Shown piece after piece: positions 47,271 through 57,137 of a stretch of 64,000 nt of DNA. A program made the position numbers and the translations under genes. The number at the start of each line of letters is the position of its first letter. Position 1 is the first letter of the stretch. The notes under the pieces are model-generated. The model saw nothing but the letters and a program-made list of their open reading frames with translations. It was not told the DNA's origin and did not search any database. Source of the stretch: Sphaerotilus sp. (lineage in GTDB: Bacteria > Pseudomonadota > Gammaproteobacteria > Burkholderiales > Burkholderiaceae_C); assembly GCF_013299175.1 (NCBI RefSeq), contig NZ_JAAFKF010000006.1:1-64000 (forward strand), written 5' to 3'.

Positions 47271-49874
47271 ATGAACACCGATTCCGCTGCTGCACCGCCC
47301 TTGCCTTCCGCTGCCCAGACCAGCACCAACACCCCGCCCTCCGTGCTGCGGCTGGCTTGGCGGCAGTTGCTGCGCGACTTCCGGGCTGGCGAGCTGCGGC
47401 TGATGCTGGTGGCGGTGGCACTGGCGGTGGCTGCCATCTGCGCGGTGGGGTTCTTCGCCGACCGGCTGCAGGCGGGCCTTGCACGGGATGCGCTGACGCT
47501 GCTGGGCGGGGATGCAGTCGTCGCCAGCGACCAGCCGCTGCCCGCCAGCTTCGAGTCCACAGCCCGCGAGATGGGGCTGAAAACCGCCCGCAATGTGCGT
47601 TTTCCGAGCATGGCCCGCGCGCCGGACGCGCGTGGCGGTGCATCGAAGCTGGTGTCCGTCAAGGCGGTCTCGGCGGGCTATCCGCTGCGCGGCACGCTGG
47701 GCGTGAGCGACAGCGCCACCGGGCCGGTGCGCGAACAGACCGCCGGGCCGGCAGCAGGCACGGTCTGGGTCGATGCGGCCGTGCTGGACGGGCTGTCCGT
47801 GCAGGTCGGCGACACGCTGCTGCTGGGCGACGCGCAGTTGCGGATCGCCCAGGTGCTGCGGGTCGAACCCGACCGGGATGCCGGGTTCATGAGCTTCGCG
47901 CCCCGCGTGCTGCTGGCCGAAAGCGACCTCGCCACCACGGGTCTGATCCAGCCCGCCAGCCGCGTGAACTGGCGGCTCGCCGTGGTCGCCGCAGACGCCA
48001 AGCGCCGCGCCACTGCGCAGGCCGCCGTGCGCGGCTACGTCGCCTGGGTGGACGCCACGGTCGAGCGCGATCACCTGCGCGGCACGCGGGTCGAGTCGAT
48101 GGACAACGCCCGCCCCGAGATGCGCCAGACGCTGGACCGGGCGGGGCAGTTCCTGCAACTGGTGGCCGTGCTGGCGGCGCTGCTGGCGGCGGTGGCGGTG
48201 GCAATTGCGGCGCGGGGATTTGCGGCGCGGCACCTGGACGCCTGCGCGATGCTGCGGGTGCTGGGGATGCCGCAGCGGCGCATCGCGGCGGTGTACGGGC
48301 TGGAGCTGGGTCTGGTCGGCGTGGCGGCGAGTGCGCTGGGCGTGTTGATCGGCCTGGTGGTCCACCAGGTGTTTGTCGTGCTGCTGGCAGGGCTGGTCGA
48401 GACGAACCTGCCCGCGCCCGGCGTGTGGCCCGGCGTGTTCGGGCTGGCGGTGGGGATGGTGCTGGTGGCGGCGTTCGGGCTGCCGCCCGTGCTGCAACTG
48501 GCGCAGGTACCGCCGCTGCGGGTGATCCGGCGCGATCTGGGGGCGCAGCGGGCGGCGTCGCTGGGGGTGTTGCTGGCGGGGTTGGCCGGCTATGCGGCGC
48601 TGCTGATGGCGGTGGCGCAGGACGCCAGGCTCGGGGCCATCGCCGTGGGGGGCTTCGCGCTGGCCTGGGGCGTGTTCGCCGGGGCGGCGTGGCTGGCGGT
48701 GCAGGTGCTGCGGCGGGCGGTGCCGGAGGCAGGTGCGCCGCGCTGGCTCACGCTGGCCACGCGCAGCCTGGGGGCGCGGCCGGGGTTGGTGGTGCTGCAG
48801 GTCAGTGCGCTGGCGCTGGGGCTGATGGCGCTGATGCTGCTGGTGCTGCTGCGCACCGATCTGGTCTCCAGCTGGCGCGCTGCCACGCCTGCCGATGCAC
48901 CGAACCGCTTCGTCATCAACGTCCAGCCCGAACAGGGCGAAGCGTTCCGGCAATCGCTGGCAACCGCCGGCGTGGCGCACTACGACTGGTACCCGATGAT
49001 CCGCGGCCGGCTGGTGGCGGTGAATGGCCGCGAGGTCGGCCCGGCCAGCTACCCGGACGTGCGCGCGCAGCGGCTGGTCGAGCGCGAGTTCAACCTCAGC
49101 CACAGCGCGGCACTGCCCGGACACAACGAGGTGGTCGCCGGGCAGTGGAAGGCGGACGAGCCCGATGGCCTGAGCGTGGAGGAAGGTCTGGCGAAGACAC
49201 TCGGCCTGAAGCTGGGCGACCGGCTGCGCTTCGACATCGCGGGCACACCGACCGAGGGCCGCATCAGCAGCCTGCGCAAGGTGGACTGGGGTTCGATGCG
49301 GGTGAACTTCTTCGTGATGTTCCCGCGCACGGCCATGCCCGACCTGCCGGCCACCTACATCGCCGCGCTGCGGGCACCGAGCCAGCCCGGCTTCGACGCG
49401 GCCCTGGCACGCGCCTACCCGAACATCACCAACGTCGATGTCTCGGCCCAGATCGGACAGGTGCAGCGGGTGCTCGACCAGGTGATCCGGGCGGTGGAGT
49501 TCCTGTTCGGCTTCACGCTGTGCGCGGGGCTGCTGGTGCTGTTCGCCGCCGTGAGCGCCACGCGGGAGGCGCGGGCCAGGGAGTTCGCGCTGCTGCGGGC
49601 GATGGGCGCAGGCAGCAGGCTGCTGCGGCAGGTGCAGCGGGCGGAGCTGCTCGGCGTGGGGGCACTGGCGGGGTGGCTGGCCTCGGTCGCGGCGCTGGCC
49701 GTGGGCTGGGCGCTGGCGCGGGAGGTGTTCAACTTCCAGTGGAATCCACCGCTGTGGGTGCCGCTGTTCGGCGCGGCGTTGGGGGCGCTGCTGGCACTGG
49801 GGGCGGGGTGGTGGAGCTTGCGCGAGGTGCTGCGCCGCCCGGTGAGCGAGACGCTGCGGCAGGCCACGGGCTGA
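47271..49874 (+). CDS. Large FtsX-type ABC transporter permease (YbbP-like)
   Basis: This 867-residue inner-membrane protein has the MacB/FtsX duplicated permease layout: one N-terminal helix, a large periplasmic domain (about 60-290), a cluster of helices (about 300-500), a second periplasmic domain and four closing helices. The motif FSRPSM-like segment is absent, but LLRAMGAGSRLLRQVQRAELLG near the end is the typical FtsX coupling region. Such YbbP-like proteins pair with a YbbA-type ATPase thought to move hydrophobic molecules; no ATPase gene adjoins, so the partner must lie elsewhere. The cargo is unknown. Confidence 0.85.
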   Translation: MNTDSAAAPPLPSAAQTSTNTPPSVLRLAWRQLLRDFRAGELRLMLVAVALAVAAICAVGFFADRLQAGLARDALTLLGGDAVVASDQPLPASFESTAREMGLKTARNVRFPSMARAPDARGGASKLVSVKAVSAGYPLRGTLGVSDSATGPVREQTAGPAAGTVWVDAAVLDGLSVQVGDTLLLGDAQLRIAQVLRVEPDRDAGFMSFAPRVLLAESDLATTGLIQPASRVNWRLAVVAADAKRRATAQAAVRGYVAWVDATVERDHLRGTRVESMDNARPEMRQTLDRAGQFLQLVAVLAALLAAVAVAIAARGFAARHLDACAMLRVLGMPQRRIAAVYGLELGLVGVAASALGVLIGLVVHQVFVVLLAGLVETNLPAPGVWPGVFGLAVGMVLVAAFGLPPVLQLAQVPPLRVIRRDLGAQRAASLGVLLAGLAGYAALLMAVAQDARLGAIAVGGFALAWGVFAGAAWLAVQVLRRAVPEAGAPRWLTLATRSLGARPGLVVLQVSALALGLMALMLLVLLRTDLVSSWRAATPADAPNRFVINVQPEQGEAFRQSLATAGVAHYDWYPMIRGRLVAVNGREVGPASYPDVRAQRLVEREFNLSHSAALPGHNEVVAGQWKADEPDGLSVEEGLAKTLGLKLGDRLRFDIAGTPTEGRISSLRKVDWGSMRVNFFVMFPRTAMPDLPATYIAALRAPSQPGFDAALARAYPNITNVDVSAQIGQVQRVLDQVIRAVEFLFGFTLCAGLLVLFAAVSATREARAREFALLRAMGAGSRLLRQVQRAELLGVGALAGWLASVAALAVGWALAREVFNFQWNPPLWVPLFGAALGALLALGAGWWSLREVLRRPVSETLRQATG

Positions 49875-49882
49875 CCCGTGGT

Positions 49883-51934
49883 TCAGCTCCGGTGGACCAG
49901 CGCGCCCACGTCCAGGATCAAGGCCACCCGGCCATTGCCGAGGATGGTCGCCCCCGACACCCCCGGCACGCGCCGGAAGTGGGTCTCCAGGTTCTTGACC
50001 ACCACCTGCTGCTGGCCCACCAGCTCGTCCACCAGCAGGGCCGCGCGCGTCCCCTCCGACTCGACGATCACCACGATGCCGGGCGCGGCCGGTGCCAGGG
50101 TGGCCGCCTCCTGCGCCGGCGGCGTGCCCAGCAGCTCGGCCAGGTCCACGACCGGGAGGTAGTCGTCGCGCACCTTGGCCACCCGACCACCGCCACCCAG
50201 CGAGCGGATCGTGTCGGGCTCAATCAGGTCGCTCTCGACCACCGACGCCATCGGCAGGATGTAGACCTCGTCGCGCACGGCAATGCTCATGCCGTCCATG
50301 ATCGCCAGGGTCAGCGGCAGGCGCACCTTGACACTCATGCCGCAGCCCGGCGCCGAGTCGATCTCGACCCGCCCGCCCAGCCCGGTGATGTTCTTCTTCA
50401 CCACGTCCATGCCGACGCCGCGGCCGGACACGTCCGTGACGACCTCGGCCGTGGAGAAGCCCGGCTCGAAGATCAGGTTCCAGACCTGCGCGTCGGTCAG
50501 CGTGTCCGGCGCAGGCAAGCCGCGTTCGCGGGCCTTGGACAGCAGCTTCTCGCGCGACAGGCCCTTGCCATCGTCACGCACCTCGATCACGACCGAGCCG
50601 CCCTGGTGCCAGGCCGACAGGGTGATCGTGCCGTGCGGCGGCTTGCCATGCTGGGTACGGATCTGGGGCGCCTCGATGCCGTGGTCACAGGCGTTGCGCA
50701 CCAGGTGGGTCAGCGGGTCGGTGATCTTCTCGATCAGGCCCTTGTCCAGCTCCGTCGCCTCGCCGAGCGTCACCAGCTCGACTTGCTTACCCAGCTTGCT
50801 GGAAAGGTCGCGCACCATGCGCGGGAAGCGGCTGAACACCGCCGACATCGGGATCATGCGGATCGACATCACGGCGTCCTGGAGATCACGCGAATTGCGC
50901 TCCACCAGACCGATGGAGGCCAGCAGCACCTGGTGTGCCACGGGATCGAGCGCGCGGCTGCCCTGGATCAGCATGGCCTGCGTGATCACCAGCTCGCCCA
51001 CGAGGTTGATGAGCTGATCGACCTTGTCCACCGACACGCGCAGCGTCGTGGCGTCCACCGAGGCCCCCGCACCGGCACTGGCGGCACGGGGTGCGGCGGG
51101 GCTGGCGGCCGGCGTGGTGGCGGGTGGTGGGGCGTGGGATGGGGAGGCCGCCGTGGCGCTCGCAAGCGGCGCGCCCGGATTGCCCTCGTGGAAGCCATAC
51201 CCCGGACCCAGCGCTTCCAGGCGCACCAGCGAACGATCGACGTGGAAGCTGAACAAGTCCAGCAGCTCGGCATCGGTACACGCCGTGGTGACGCTGAAGC
51301 GGCGCATCCCGTCCACGGCCTCGCCGAAATCCAGCGGGCGCAGCTCGCCCAGGCCCGGAATCTCGTCGAACAGCTCGTGGAGCTGGTTGGCCGCCTGCGG
51401 GTGCTCCAGCGGACCGATCCGCACGTCCAGCTCGCGCAAGCCCGCCTGCGCGGACGCGGGAATGGAACGCACGTCGGCCACGGGGGGCGCACCGGTCTGA
51501 CCGACCAGACGGCGGATGTCGTTGACCAGGGCCTCGATCGCCGGGGTCTGCGGCACCCGCCCCTGGCGGAACAAGAGCTGCGCCCACAGCGCATCGCCAC
51601 CACGCAGCAGCACATCGACCATGGGCGCCGTCGGCACCAGCTCGTGGCGCCGCAAGCGGTCGAGCAGCGTCTCCATCTCGTGCGACAGCGCGGCCACCTC
51701 CGTGAAACCGAAGGTCGCGGCGCCACCCTTGATCGAATGGGCCACACGGAAGATCGCGTTGAGCGTCTCGTCATCGACCGCCGCCGGATCCAGCGCCAGC
51801 AGCAGCGGCTCCATGCGCTGGAGGTTTTCCGCTGCTTCTTCGAAGAAGGTCTGGTGGAACTGCTGCAAATCCAGTCCCATGCCGCTGTCGCGGGGGGCGG
51901 CAGGGTCCGGGTGCTGCGGGGTGGAGTCGGTCAT
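49883..51934 (-). CDS. cheA: Chemotaxis histidine kinase CheA
   Basis: This 683-residue protein has an Hpt domain with the phosphorylated histidine at about 66 (VAHSIKGGAATFGF), a linker, a dimerisation domain, an HATPase domain (NACDHGIEAPQIR, DDGKGL, GRGVGMDVVKKN) and a CheW-like coupling domain at the end. It reads chemoreceptor state and phosphorylates response regulators. A CheY-like gene lies 11 bases upstream, but no cheW, cheR or cheB is beside it. It therefore may be a second system or a split cluster. Confidence 0.93.
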   Translation of the reverse strand: MTDSTPQHPDPAAPRDSGMGLDLQQFHQTFFEEAAENLQRMEPLLLALDPAAVDDETLNAIFRVAHSIKGGAATFGFTEVAALSHEMETLLDRLRRHELVPTAPMVDVLLRGGDALWAQLLFRQGRVPQTPAIEALVNDIRRLVGQTGAPPVADVRSIPASAQAGLRELDVRIGPLEHPQAANQLHELFDEIPGLGELRPLDFGEAVDGMRRFSVTTACTDAELLDLFSFHVDRSLVRLEALGPGYGFHEGNPGAPLASATAASPSHAPPPATTPAASPAAPRAASAGAGASVDATTLRVSVDKVDQLINLVGELVITQAMLIQGSRALDPVAHQVLLASIGLVERNSRDLQDAVMSIRMIPMSAVFSRFPRMVRDLSSKLGKQVELVTLGEATELDKGLIEKITDPLTHLVRNACDHGIEAPQIRTQHGKPPHGTITLSAWHQGGSVVIEVRDDGKGLSREKLLSKARERGLPAPDTLTDAQVWNLIFEPGFSTAEVVTDVSGRGVGMDVVKKNITGLGGRVEIDSAPGCGMSVKVRLPLTLAIMDGMSIAVRDEVYILPMASVVESDLIEPDTIRSLGGGGRVAKVRDDYLPVVDLAELLGTPPAQEAATLAPAAPGIVVIVESEGTRAALLVDELVGQQQVVVKNLETHFRRVPGVSGATILGNGRVALILDVGALVHRS

Positions 51935-51945
51935 GGCGGGCGCGG

Positions 51946-52308
51946 TCAGCGGATGACCATGCGCAGGACTTCGAGCAGCTTGATCGCATCAAAGGGCTTG
52001 ACCAGCCAGCCCGTTGCCCCGGCCTCGCGCCCGGCCTTCTTCATGTCCTCGCCGGATTCGGTGGTGAGGATGAGGATGGGCGTGGCCTGGTATTGCGAGG
52101 TTTCGCGCAGCTTGCGCGTCAGCGCGATGCCGTCCATGCGCGGCATGTTCTGGTCGGTCAGGACCAGATCGAAGGATTGCCGCCCAGCTTTTTCCCAGGC
52201 ATCGGCGCCGTCCACGGCCTCCACCACCTGGTAGCCGGCACTCTTGAGCGTGAAAGACACCATCTGCCGCATGGAGGCGGAGTCATCGACTGCGAGGATC
52301 AAGGGCAT
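51946..52308 (-). CDS. CheY-like response regulator
   Basis: This 120-residue protein is a single receiver domain. The acidic pocket is in LAVDDSASMR, the phospho-acceptor is D52 in LVLTDQNMPRMDG, and the conserved lysine is in LVKPFDA. It probably takes phosphate from the CheA encoded just downstream and controls the flagellar motor or another output. Confidence 0.92.
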   Translation of the reverse strand: MPLILAVDDSASMRQMVSFTLKSAGYQVVEAVDGADAWEKAGRQSFDLVLTDQNMPRMDGIALTRKLRETSQYQATPILILTTESGEDMKKAGREAGATGWLVKPFDAIKLLEVLRMVIR

Positions 52309-52455
52309 GAATCACCACTCCGGCTGGGTCCGGACGCACGCCCAACGCGCCAAACGACGGGGTATGCGTCAACTGCCTCGATTTTTCTCAGTATGGGCGT
52401 TCAGTGGTGCCGGGATCACGCCTCAAAATCCGAGCCAGTTTCCAGGAGACGCCCC

Positions 52456-53616
52456 ATGTACCGCCCGCCTCCACCGCGCCGCCTGCGCATCCTGCACCTC
52501 GAAGACTCGGACATGGACCACCAATTGGTCCTGGTCCACCTGCGCCGCGGCGGCATCGAAGCCACCATGCACCGTGTCGATACCGAGGGGGCTTTCCTCG
52601 CCGCACTCGGCCAGAGCTGGGATGCCGTCATCTCGGACTACAACCTGCCCGGCTTCTCGGGCCTGGTCGCGCTGGAGCTGCTGCGCGACCGCGACACCTT
52701 GATGCCCTTCATCCTCGTGTCGGGAGAGATCGGGGAGGACACCGCCGTCGAGGCCATGCGCAACGGCGCATCCGACTACCTGCTCAAGATCAACCTGGCA
52801 CGCCTGGTGCCGGCGCTGCTGCACGCGGTCGAGGTCTGCGAAGGCCAGCGTGCCCGCCAGCGCACCGACGAGGAGCTGGCCCGCTCGCGCAAGCGCCTGT
52901 CCGAGCTGGCCCAGCACCTGCAGACCAGCATCGAGATGGAGCGCGCCGCCATCGCCCGCGAGGTCCACGACGATGTGGGCGGCTCGCTGACTGCGGTCAA
53001 GTTCGACCTGGCCTGGATCGCCCGCCATGCCCCGAACGGGCCGATGGCCGAGCGTGCCCAGCAGGCGCTGGAGTCGGTCAACCACGCCATCGAGGCCAGC
53101 CAGCGGATCATGCACAACCTGCGCCCGGCCATCCTGGAGCAGGGGCTGGTGGCCGCACTGCAGTGGATGACCCAGCGTTTCGAGCGCCGCACCCACATGC
53201 GCACCACCTTCCGCACCAGCCACGACCACCTGCGCCTGTCGCCCGGCATTCCACTCGTGGCCTACCGCACGGCCCAGGAGGCGCTCACCAACATCTCCAA
53301 GCACGCCCAGGCCACGCGGGTCCAGGTCGATCTGACGGTGGCTGCGGGCGTGCTGTCGCTGGAGATCAGCGACAACGGCCGCGGGCTGGCCAATGGCGAT
53401 CTGGGCAAGGACCATTCGTTCGGAATTCGCGGCTTGCACGAACGCGCGGACACGGTGGGCGGCTGGGTGGACCTGAGCAGCTCACCGACGGGGACGACCC
53501 TGATACTCTCCGTGCCTCTCGACCTGAGCGATGTGGCCTTGCGTCCCGGTGACACCGACATCGACCCGCCACTGACCAGCAGCCCGCACGATCCTTCTAC
53601 CTGGGGCGCCCTATGA
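52456..53616 (+). CDS. Receiver-linked histidine kinase (HisKA_3 type)
   Basis: This 386-residue cytoplasmic protein begins with a receiver domain (acceptor D61 in AVISDYNLPGFSG). A coiled linker follows, then a HisKA_3 dimerisation helix with the phosphorylated histidine at about 171 (ERAAIAREVHDDVGG) and an ATPase domain (NISKHAQATRVQV, DNGRGLANGD). There is no membrane or PAS sensor, so its input is probably phosphate from another kinase through the receiver. Its partner is the NarL-type regulator that overlaps it by 4 bases. CAGGAG precedes the ATG. Confidence 0.88.
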   Translation: MYRPPPPRRLRILHLEDSDMDHQLVLVHLRRGGIEATMHRVDTEGAFLAALGQSWDAVISDYNLPGFSGLVALELLRDRDTLMPFILVSGEIGEDTAVEAMRNGASDYLLKINLARLVPALLHAVEVCEGQRARQRTDEELARSRKRLSELAQHLQTSIEMERAAIAREVHDDVGGSLTAVKFDLAWIARHAPNGPMAERAQQALESVNHAIEASQRIMHNLRPAILEQGLVAALQWMTQRFERRTHMRTTFRTSHDHLRLSPGIPLVAYRTAQEALTNISKHAQATRVQVDLTVAAGVLSLEISDNGRGLANGDLGKDHSFGIRGLHERADTVGGWVDLSSSPTGTTLILSVPLDLSDVALRPGDTDIDPPLTSSPHDPSTWGAL

Positions 53617-54242
53617 CCCGCGTGATTCTCTGTGACGACCATGCCCTGATCCGCCGCGGCATCCGCGACACGCTGGCCGAGCAGCCCGACATGCAGATCG
53701 TCGGCGAGGCCGGCGAATACGGCGAACTGCGCTCCCTGCTGCGCACCACCACCTGCGACGTGCTGGTGCTCGACATCAACATGCCAGGCCGCAGCGGACT
53801 GGACGTGCTGCACGCGCTCAAGGACGAAGGCTCGCCGATCCGGGTGCTGATCGTGTCCATGTACCCGGAGGACCAGTACGCGCTGCGCGCACTGCGCGGC
53901 GGCGCCTATGGCTACGTCAACAAGGGCGGTGACACGGCGCAGATCGTCACCGCGGTGCGGATGGTGGCGCAAGGCCGCAAGTACATCACCGCCGAGATGG
54001 CGCAGATGCTGGTCGAAAGCCTGACCACGCCCGCGCCGGAGGCTGCGCATGACAAGCTCTCCGACCGCGAGCTGCAGACGCTGACGATGATCGCCTCCGG
54101 CAAGCGGCTGAGCGACATCGCCGAGCAACTGTCGCTGAGTCCGAAGACGGTGAGCGTCTACCGGGCGCGGGTGCTGGAGAAGCTGGGGCTGACGAACAAC
54201 TCGGAGCTGACGGTGTATGCGATCAGGAACGAGCTGGTCTGA
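53613..54242 (+). CDS. NarL/FixJ-type response regulator
   Basis: This 209-residue protein has a receiver domain (ILCDDHALIRRGI, acceptor aspartate in VLDINMPGRSGLD at about 51-55) and a C-terminal LuxR-type helix-turn-helix (LSDRELQTLTMIASGKRLSDIAEQLSLSPKTVSVYRARVLEKL in part). It overlaps the kinase by 4 bases and should be its target. The regulated genes are unknown. Confidence 0.9.
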   Translation: MTRVILCDDHALIRRGIRDTLAEQPDMQIVGEAGEYGELRSLLRTTTCDVLVLDINMPGRSGLDVLHALKDEGSPIRVLIVSMYPEDQYALRALRGGAYGYVNKGGDTAQIVTAVRMVAQGRKYITAEMAQMLVESLTTPAPEAAHDKLSDRELQTLTMIASGKRLSDIAEQLSLSPKTVSVYRARVLEKLGLTNNSELTVYAIRNELV

Positions 54243-54263
54243 AGGGAAAGCAGAGGTCTGGAC

Positions 54264-54893
54264 ATGCTCGACCTTCACCGCACTTGGTCACTCGCCTGGA
54301 AAACACTCGGGGCACGCACCGCAGGCGACGATCTCTTCACCACCCTGCTGGCCCGGTACGACGAGCCACACCGCCACTACCACTCGCGCCAGCACCTGAC
54401 CGAGTGCCTCGAACACTTCGACGCCGTGCGGCACCTGCCCACGCACGCGGCAGAAGTGGAAGTGGCGCTCTGGTTTCACGACGCCGTTTACGACCTGTAC
54501 AGCAGCGACAACGAAGCCCGGAGCGCCGACTGGGCCAGGTCAGCGTGCCTGCAGGACGGTGTACCGGCCGAGGTGGCGAACCGCGTTCACGCACTGATCA
54601 TGGCGACCCGGCACACGGCCGTGCCCACAGGACTCGACGAACAGGTACTGATCGACATCGACCTGTCGATCCTGGGCACACCACCAGCACGCTTCGCCGA
54701 GTACGAGGAGCAGATCCGCGCCGAGTACGCCTGGGTGCCGGGCGTGCTGTTTCGGGCGAAGCGCCGCGCCATCCTGCAATCGTTCCTGGACCGGCCGACG
54801 CTCTACAGCACCGCGCATTTCCGCAACGCGCTGGAAGCCACGGCCCGCGACAACCTGCGCCGCGCCATGGGCCTCGGCCTCGACGCGGCCTGA
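54264..54893 (+). CDS. HD-domain metal-dependent phosphohydrolase-like protein
   Basis: This 209-residue protein has HD-type ligand residues in YHSRQHLTECLEHF (about 39-52) and VALWFHDAVYDLYSSDNE (about 69-86), with a further Asp in VLIDIDLSILG. It matches a family of predicted metal-dependent HD phosphohydrolases of unknown substrate, sometimes misnamed after a receptor subunit. ATG 54264 follows the regulator by 21 bases, so it may be co-transcribed. It is convergent with hisF, 16 bases apart. Confidence 0.82.
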   Translation: MLDLHRTWSLAWKTLGARTAGDDLFTTLLARYDEPHRHYHSRQHLTECLEHFDAVRHLPTHAAEVEVALWFHDAVYDLYSSDNEARSADWARSACLQDGVPAEVANRVHALIMATRHTAVPTGLDEQVLIDIDLSILGTPPARFAEYEEQIRAEYAWVPGVLFRAKRRAILQSFLDRPTLYSTAHFRNALEATARDNLRRAMGLGLDAA

Positions 54894-54909
54894 CGCCGGC
54901 AAGCTGCGA

Positions 54910-55689
54910 TCAGAGGCGAACCGGAATCCCACGCGCCGCCATCAGCGCCTTGGCCTCACCGACCGTGTGTTCGCCATAGTGGAAGATGCTGGCCGCCAGC
55001 ACCGCGTCCGCCCCGCCCTGCTGCACGCCGTCGGCCAGATGGTCCAGATTGCCGACACCGCCGGACGCGATCACCGGCACCGACACGGCATCCGCCACCG
55101 CCCGCGTCAGCGCCAGGTCGAAGCCGATCTTGGTGCCGTCGCGGTCCATGCTGGTCAGCAGGATCTCGCCGGCGCCCATCTCGGCCATCTGGCGCGCCCA
55201 GGCCACGGCGTCGAGGTGCATGTTCTTGCGCCCGCCGTGGGTGTAGACATCCCAGCCCGGCCCCTTGGCGACCAGATCCTCGCCCACGCGCTTCTTGGCG
55301 TCGATGGCGACGACGATGCACTGCGCGCCGTACTTGTCGGATGCCTCGCGGATCACCTGCGGGTTGGCGACGGCGGCCGAATTGAAGCTCACCTTGTCCG
55401 CGCCCGCGTTGAGCAGCCGGCGCACGTCGGCCACCGTGCGCACGCCGCCGCCCACCGTCAGCGGGATGAAGACCTGCGACGCCACCGCCTCGATGATGTG
55501 CAGGATCAGGTCACGCCCGTCGCTGGTGGCGGTGATGTCGAGGAAGGTCAGCTCGTCGGCGCCCTGGTCGTTGTAGCGGGCGGCGATGTCCACCGGATCG
55601 CCCGCGTCGCGCAGGCCGACGAAGTTGACGCCCTTGACGACCCGACCGCCGGTCACGTCGAGGCAGGGGATGATGCGTTTGGCGAGCAT
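54910..55689 (-). CDS. hisF: Imidazole glycerol phosphate synthase, cyclase subunit
   Basis: This 259-residue TIM barrel uses ammonia from HisH to make imidazole glycerol phosphate. It starts [23 protein letters not shown], with the catalytic Asp of CLD, and has [15 protein letters not shown] and [15 protein letters not shown] for phosphate binding. It is the last gene of the minus-strand his operon; hisI, which usually follows, is 13 kb away and inverted. Confidence 0.97.
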   Translation of the reverse strand: MLAKRIIPCLDVTGGRVVKGVNFVGLRDAGDPVDIAARYNDQGADELTFLDITATSDGRDLILHIIEAVASQVFIPLTVGGGVRTVADVRRLLNAGADKVSFNSAAVANPQVIREASDKYGAQCIVVAIDAKKRVGEDLVAKGPGWDVYTHGGRKNMHLDAVAWARQMAEMGAGEILLTSMDRDGTKIGFDLALTRAVADAVSVPVIASGGVGNLDHLADGVQQGGADAVLAASIFHYGEHTVGEAKALMAARGIPVRL

Positions 55690-55705
55690 GGCGTTCCGAT
55701 CCGGC

Positions 55706-56455
55706 TCAGGCCGTGGTGCCGTTGCGTTCGTCGGCCAGGCGCTGGCCTGCCGCGAAGTCGAGGTCGCCGGTGTAGATCGAACGGCCGCAGATCACGCCCT
55801 GCACGCCTTCCTTTTCCACCGCGCACAGCGCCTCGATGTCGGCGATGTTCGACAGCCCGCCCGAGGCGATCACGGGAATGGTCAGCGCCTGCGCGAGCTT
55901 CACGGTGGCGTCGATGTTGATGCCGGTGAGCATGCCGTCGCGGCCGATGTCGGTGTAGATGATGCTTTCGACGCCGTAGCCCTCGAACTTCTTCGCCAGA
56001 TCGACGACCTCGTGGCCGCTGAGCTTGCTCCAGCCGTCGGTGGCGACCATGCCGTCCTTGGCGTCGAGTCCGACGATGATGTGGCCGGGAAAGGCGGTGC
56101 AGGCGTCACGCAGGAAGCCGGGGTTCTTCACCGCGGCCGTGCCGATGATGACGTAGGTGATGCCCGCGTCGAGGTAACGCTCGATGGTGTCGAGGTCGCG
56201 GATGCCGCCGCCGAGCTGCACGGGGATCTTGCCGTCCACCTCGGCCAGGATCGACTGGATCGCCCCGGCGTTGACCGGCTTGCCGGCAAACGCGCCGTTC
56301 AGGTCCACCAGGTGCAAGCGTCGGCCGCCCGCGTCGAGCCAGCGGCGGGCGACCACCGAAGGGTCCGCGCCGAAGGTGGTGGAGTCGTTCATGTCGCCTT
56401 GCTTGAGGCGAACGCATTGACCGTCTTTGAGGTCGATTGCCGGGATCAGCAGCAT
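55706..56455 (-). CDS. hisA: Phosphoribosylformimino-AICAR phosphate isomerase
   Basis: This 249-residue TIM barrel carries out the Amadori rearrangement in histidine synthesis. It starts [21 protein letters not shown], with the catalytic Asp of AIDLKDG, and has [20 protein letters not shown] and [12 protein letters not shown]. The frame is open upstream across hisH, but ATG 56455 is the family start. It lies 16 bases before hisF. Confidence 0.97.
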   Translation of the reverse strand: MLLIPAIDLKDGQCVRLKQGDMNDSTTFGADPSVVARRWLDAGGRRLHLVDLNGAFAGKPVNAGAIQSILAEVDGKIPVQLGGGIRDLDTIERYLDAGITYVIIGTAAVKNPGFLRDACTAFPGHIIVGLDAKDGMVATDGWSKLSGHEVVDLAKKFEGYGVESIIYTDIGRDGMLTGINIDATVKLAQALTIPVIASGGLSNIADIEALCAVEKEGVQGVICGRSIYTGDLDFAAGQRLADERNGTTA

Positions 56456-56468
56456 GGTGTCAGGGCTT

Positions 56469-57137
56469 TCAGGGCTTCCAACCCAGGAAATTGCGGTACA
56501 GCGCCAGCCCGTGGGCGGCGCTCTTTTCGGGGTGAAACTGGGTGGCGAAAATGTTGTCGCGGGCCACCGCACAGGTGAACGGCGCGCCGTAATCGGTCTC
56601 GCCCGCGGTGTGGCGCGGGTCGTCGGGCGTCGTGAAGTAGCTGTGAACGAAATAGAACCACGCGCCGTCCGGCACACCGGCCCAGACCGGATGCACCGTG
56701 CCGCCCTGCCCTTCATGCGCGATCTGGCGCACGCGGTTCCAGCCCATCTGCGGCACCTTGTAGCGGCTGCCGTCGGGCTGCAGGCGGCCTTCCAACTGGA
56801 AACGCTTCACGCGGCCGGGGATCAGGCCGAGTCCTGGCGTGTCCTGCTCCTCCGAGTGGTCGAGCAGCATCTGCATCCCGACGCACACGCCCATCAGCGG
56901 CTTGGTCGCGGCGGCTTCGAGCACAGCGTCCTTCAGCCCGGAATCGTGCAGCTCGCGCATGCAGTCACGCATGGCGCCCTGCCCCGGCAGCACGACACGC
57001 TCCGCGGCGCGCACCTCGTCGGGCTGCGAAGTCACGACGACCTCCAGCCCCGAGCCTTGCGCAACGTGCATCACCGCCTGCGACACCGAGCGCAGGTTGC
57101 CCATGCCGTAATCGACGACGGCGACCGTCCGGGCCAT
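56469..57137 (-). CDS. hisH: Imidazole glycerol phosphate synthase, glutaminase subunit
   Basis: This 222-residue class I glutaminase supplies ammonia to HisF. The catalytic cysteine is in [10 protein letters not shown] and the His-Glu pair in [10 protein letters not shown]. It starts [14 protein letters not shown]. Its ATG shares one base with the hisB stop, so translation is coupled. Confidence 0.96.
   Translation of the reverse strand: MARTVAVVDYGMGNLRSVSQAVMHVAQGSGLEVVVTSQPDEVRAAERVVLPGQGAMRDCMRELHDSGLKDAVLEAAATKPLMGVCVGMQMLLDHSEEQDTPGLGLIPGRVKRFQLEGRLQPDGSRYKVPQMGWNRVRQIAHEGQGGTVHPVWAGVPDGAWFYFVHSYFTTPDDPRHTAGETDYGAPFTCAVARDNIFATQFHPEKSAAHGLALYRNFLGWKP

Noticed and set aside
47216-52234. 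Open frame of about 1670 codons on the plus strand
   Set aside because: It overlaps the permease, cheA and response-regulator genes in other frames, with Arg/Gly/Ala-rich nonsense. It is a by-product of high GC content.
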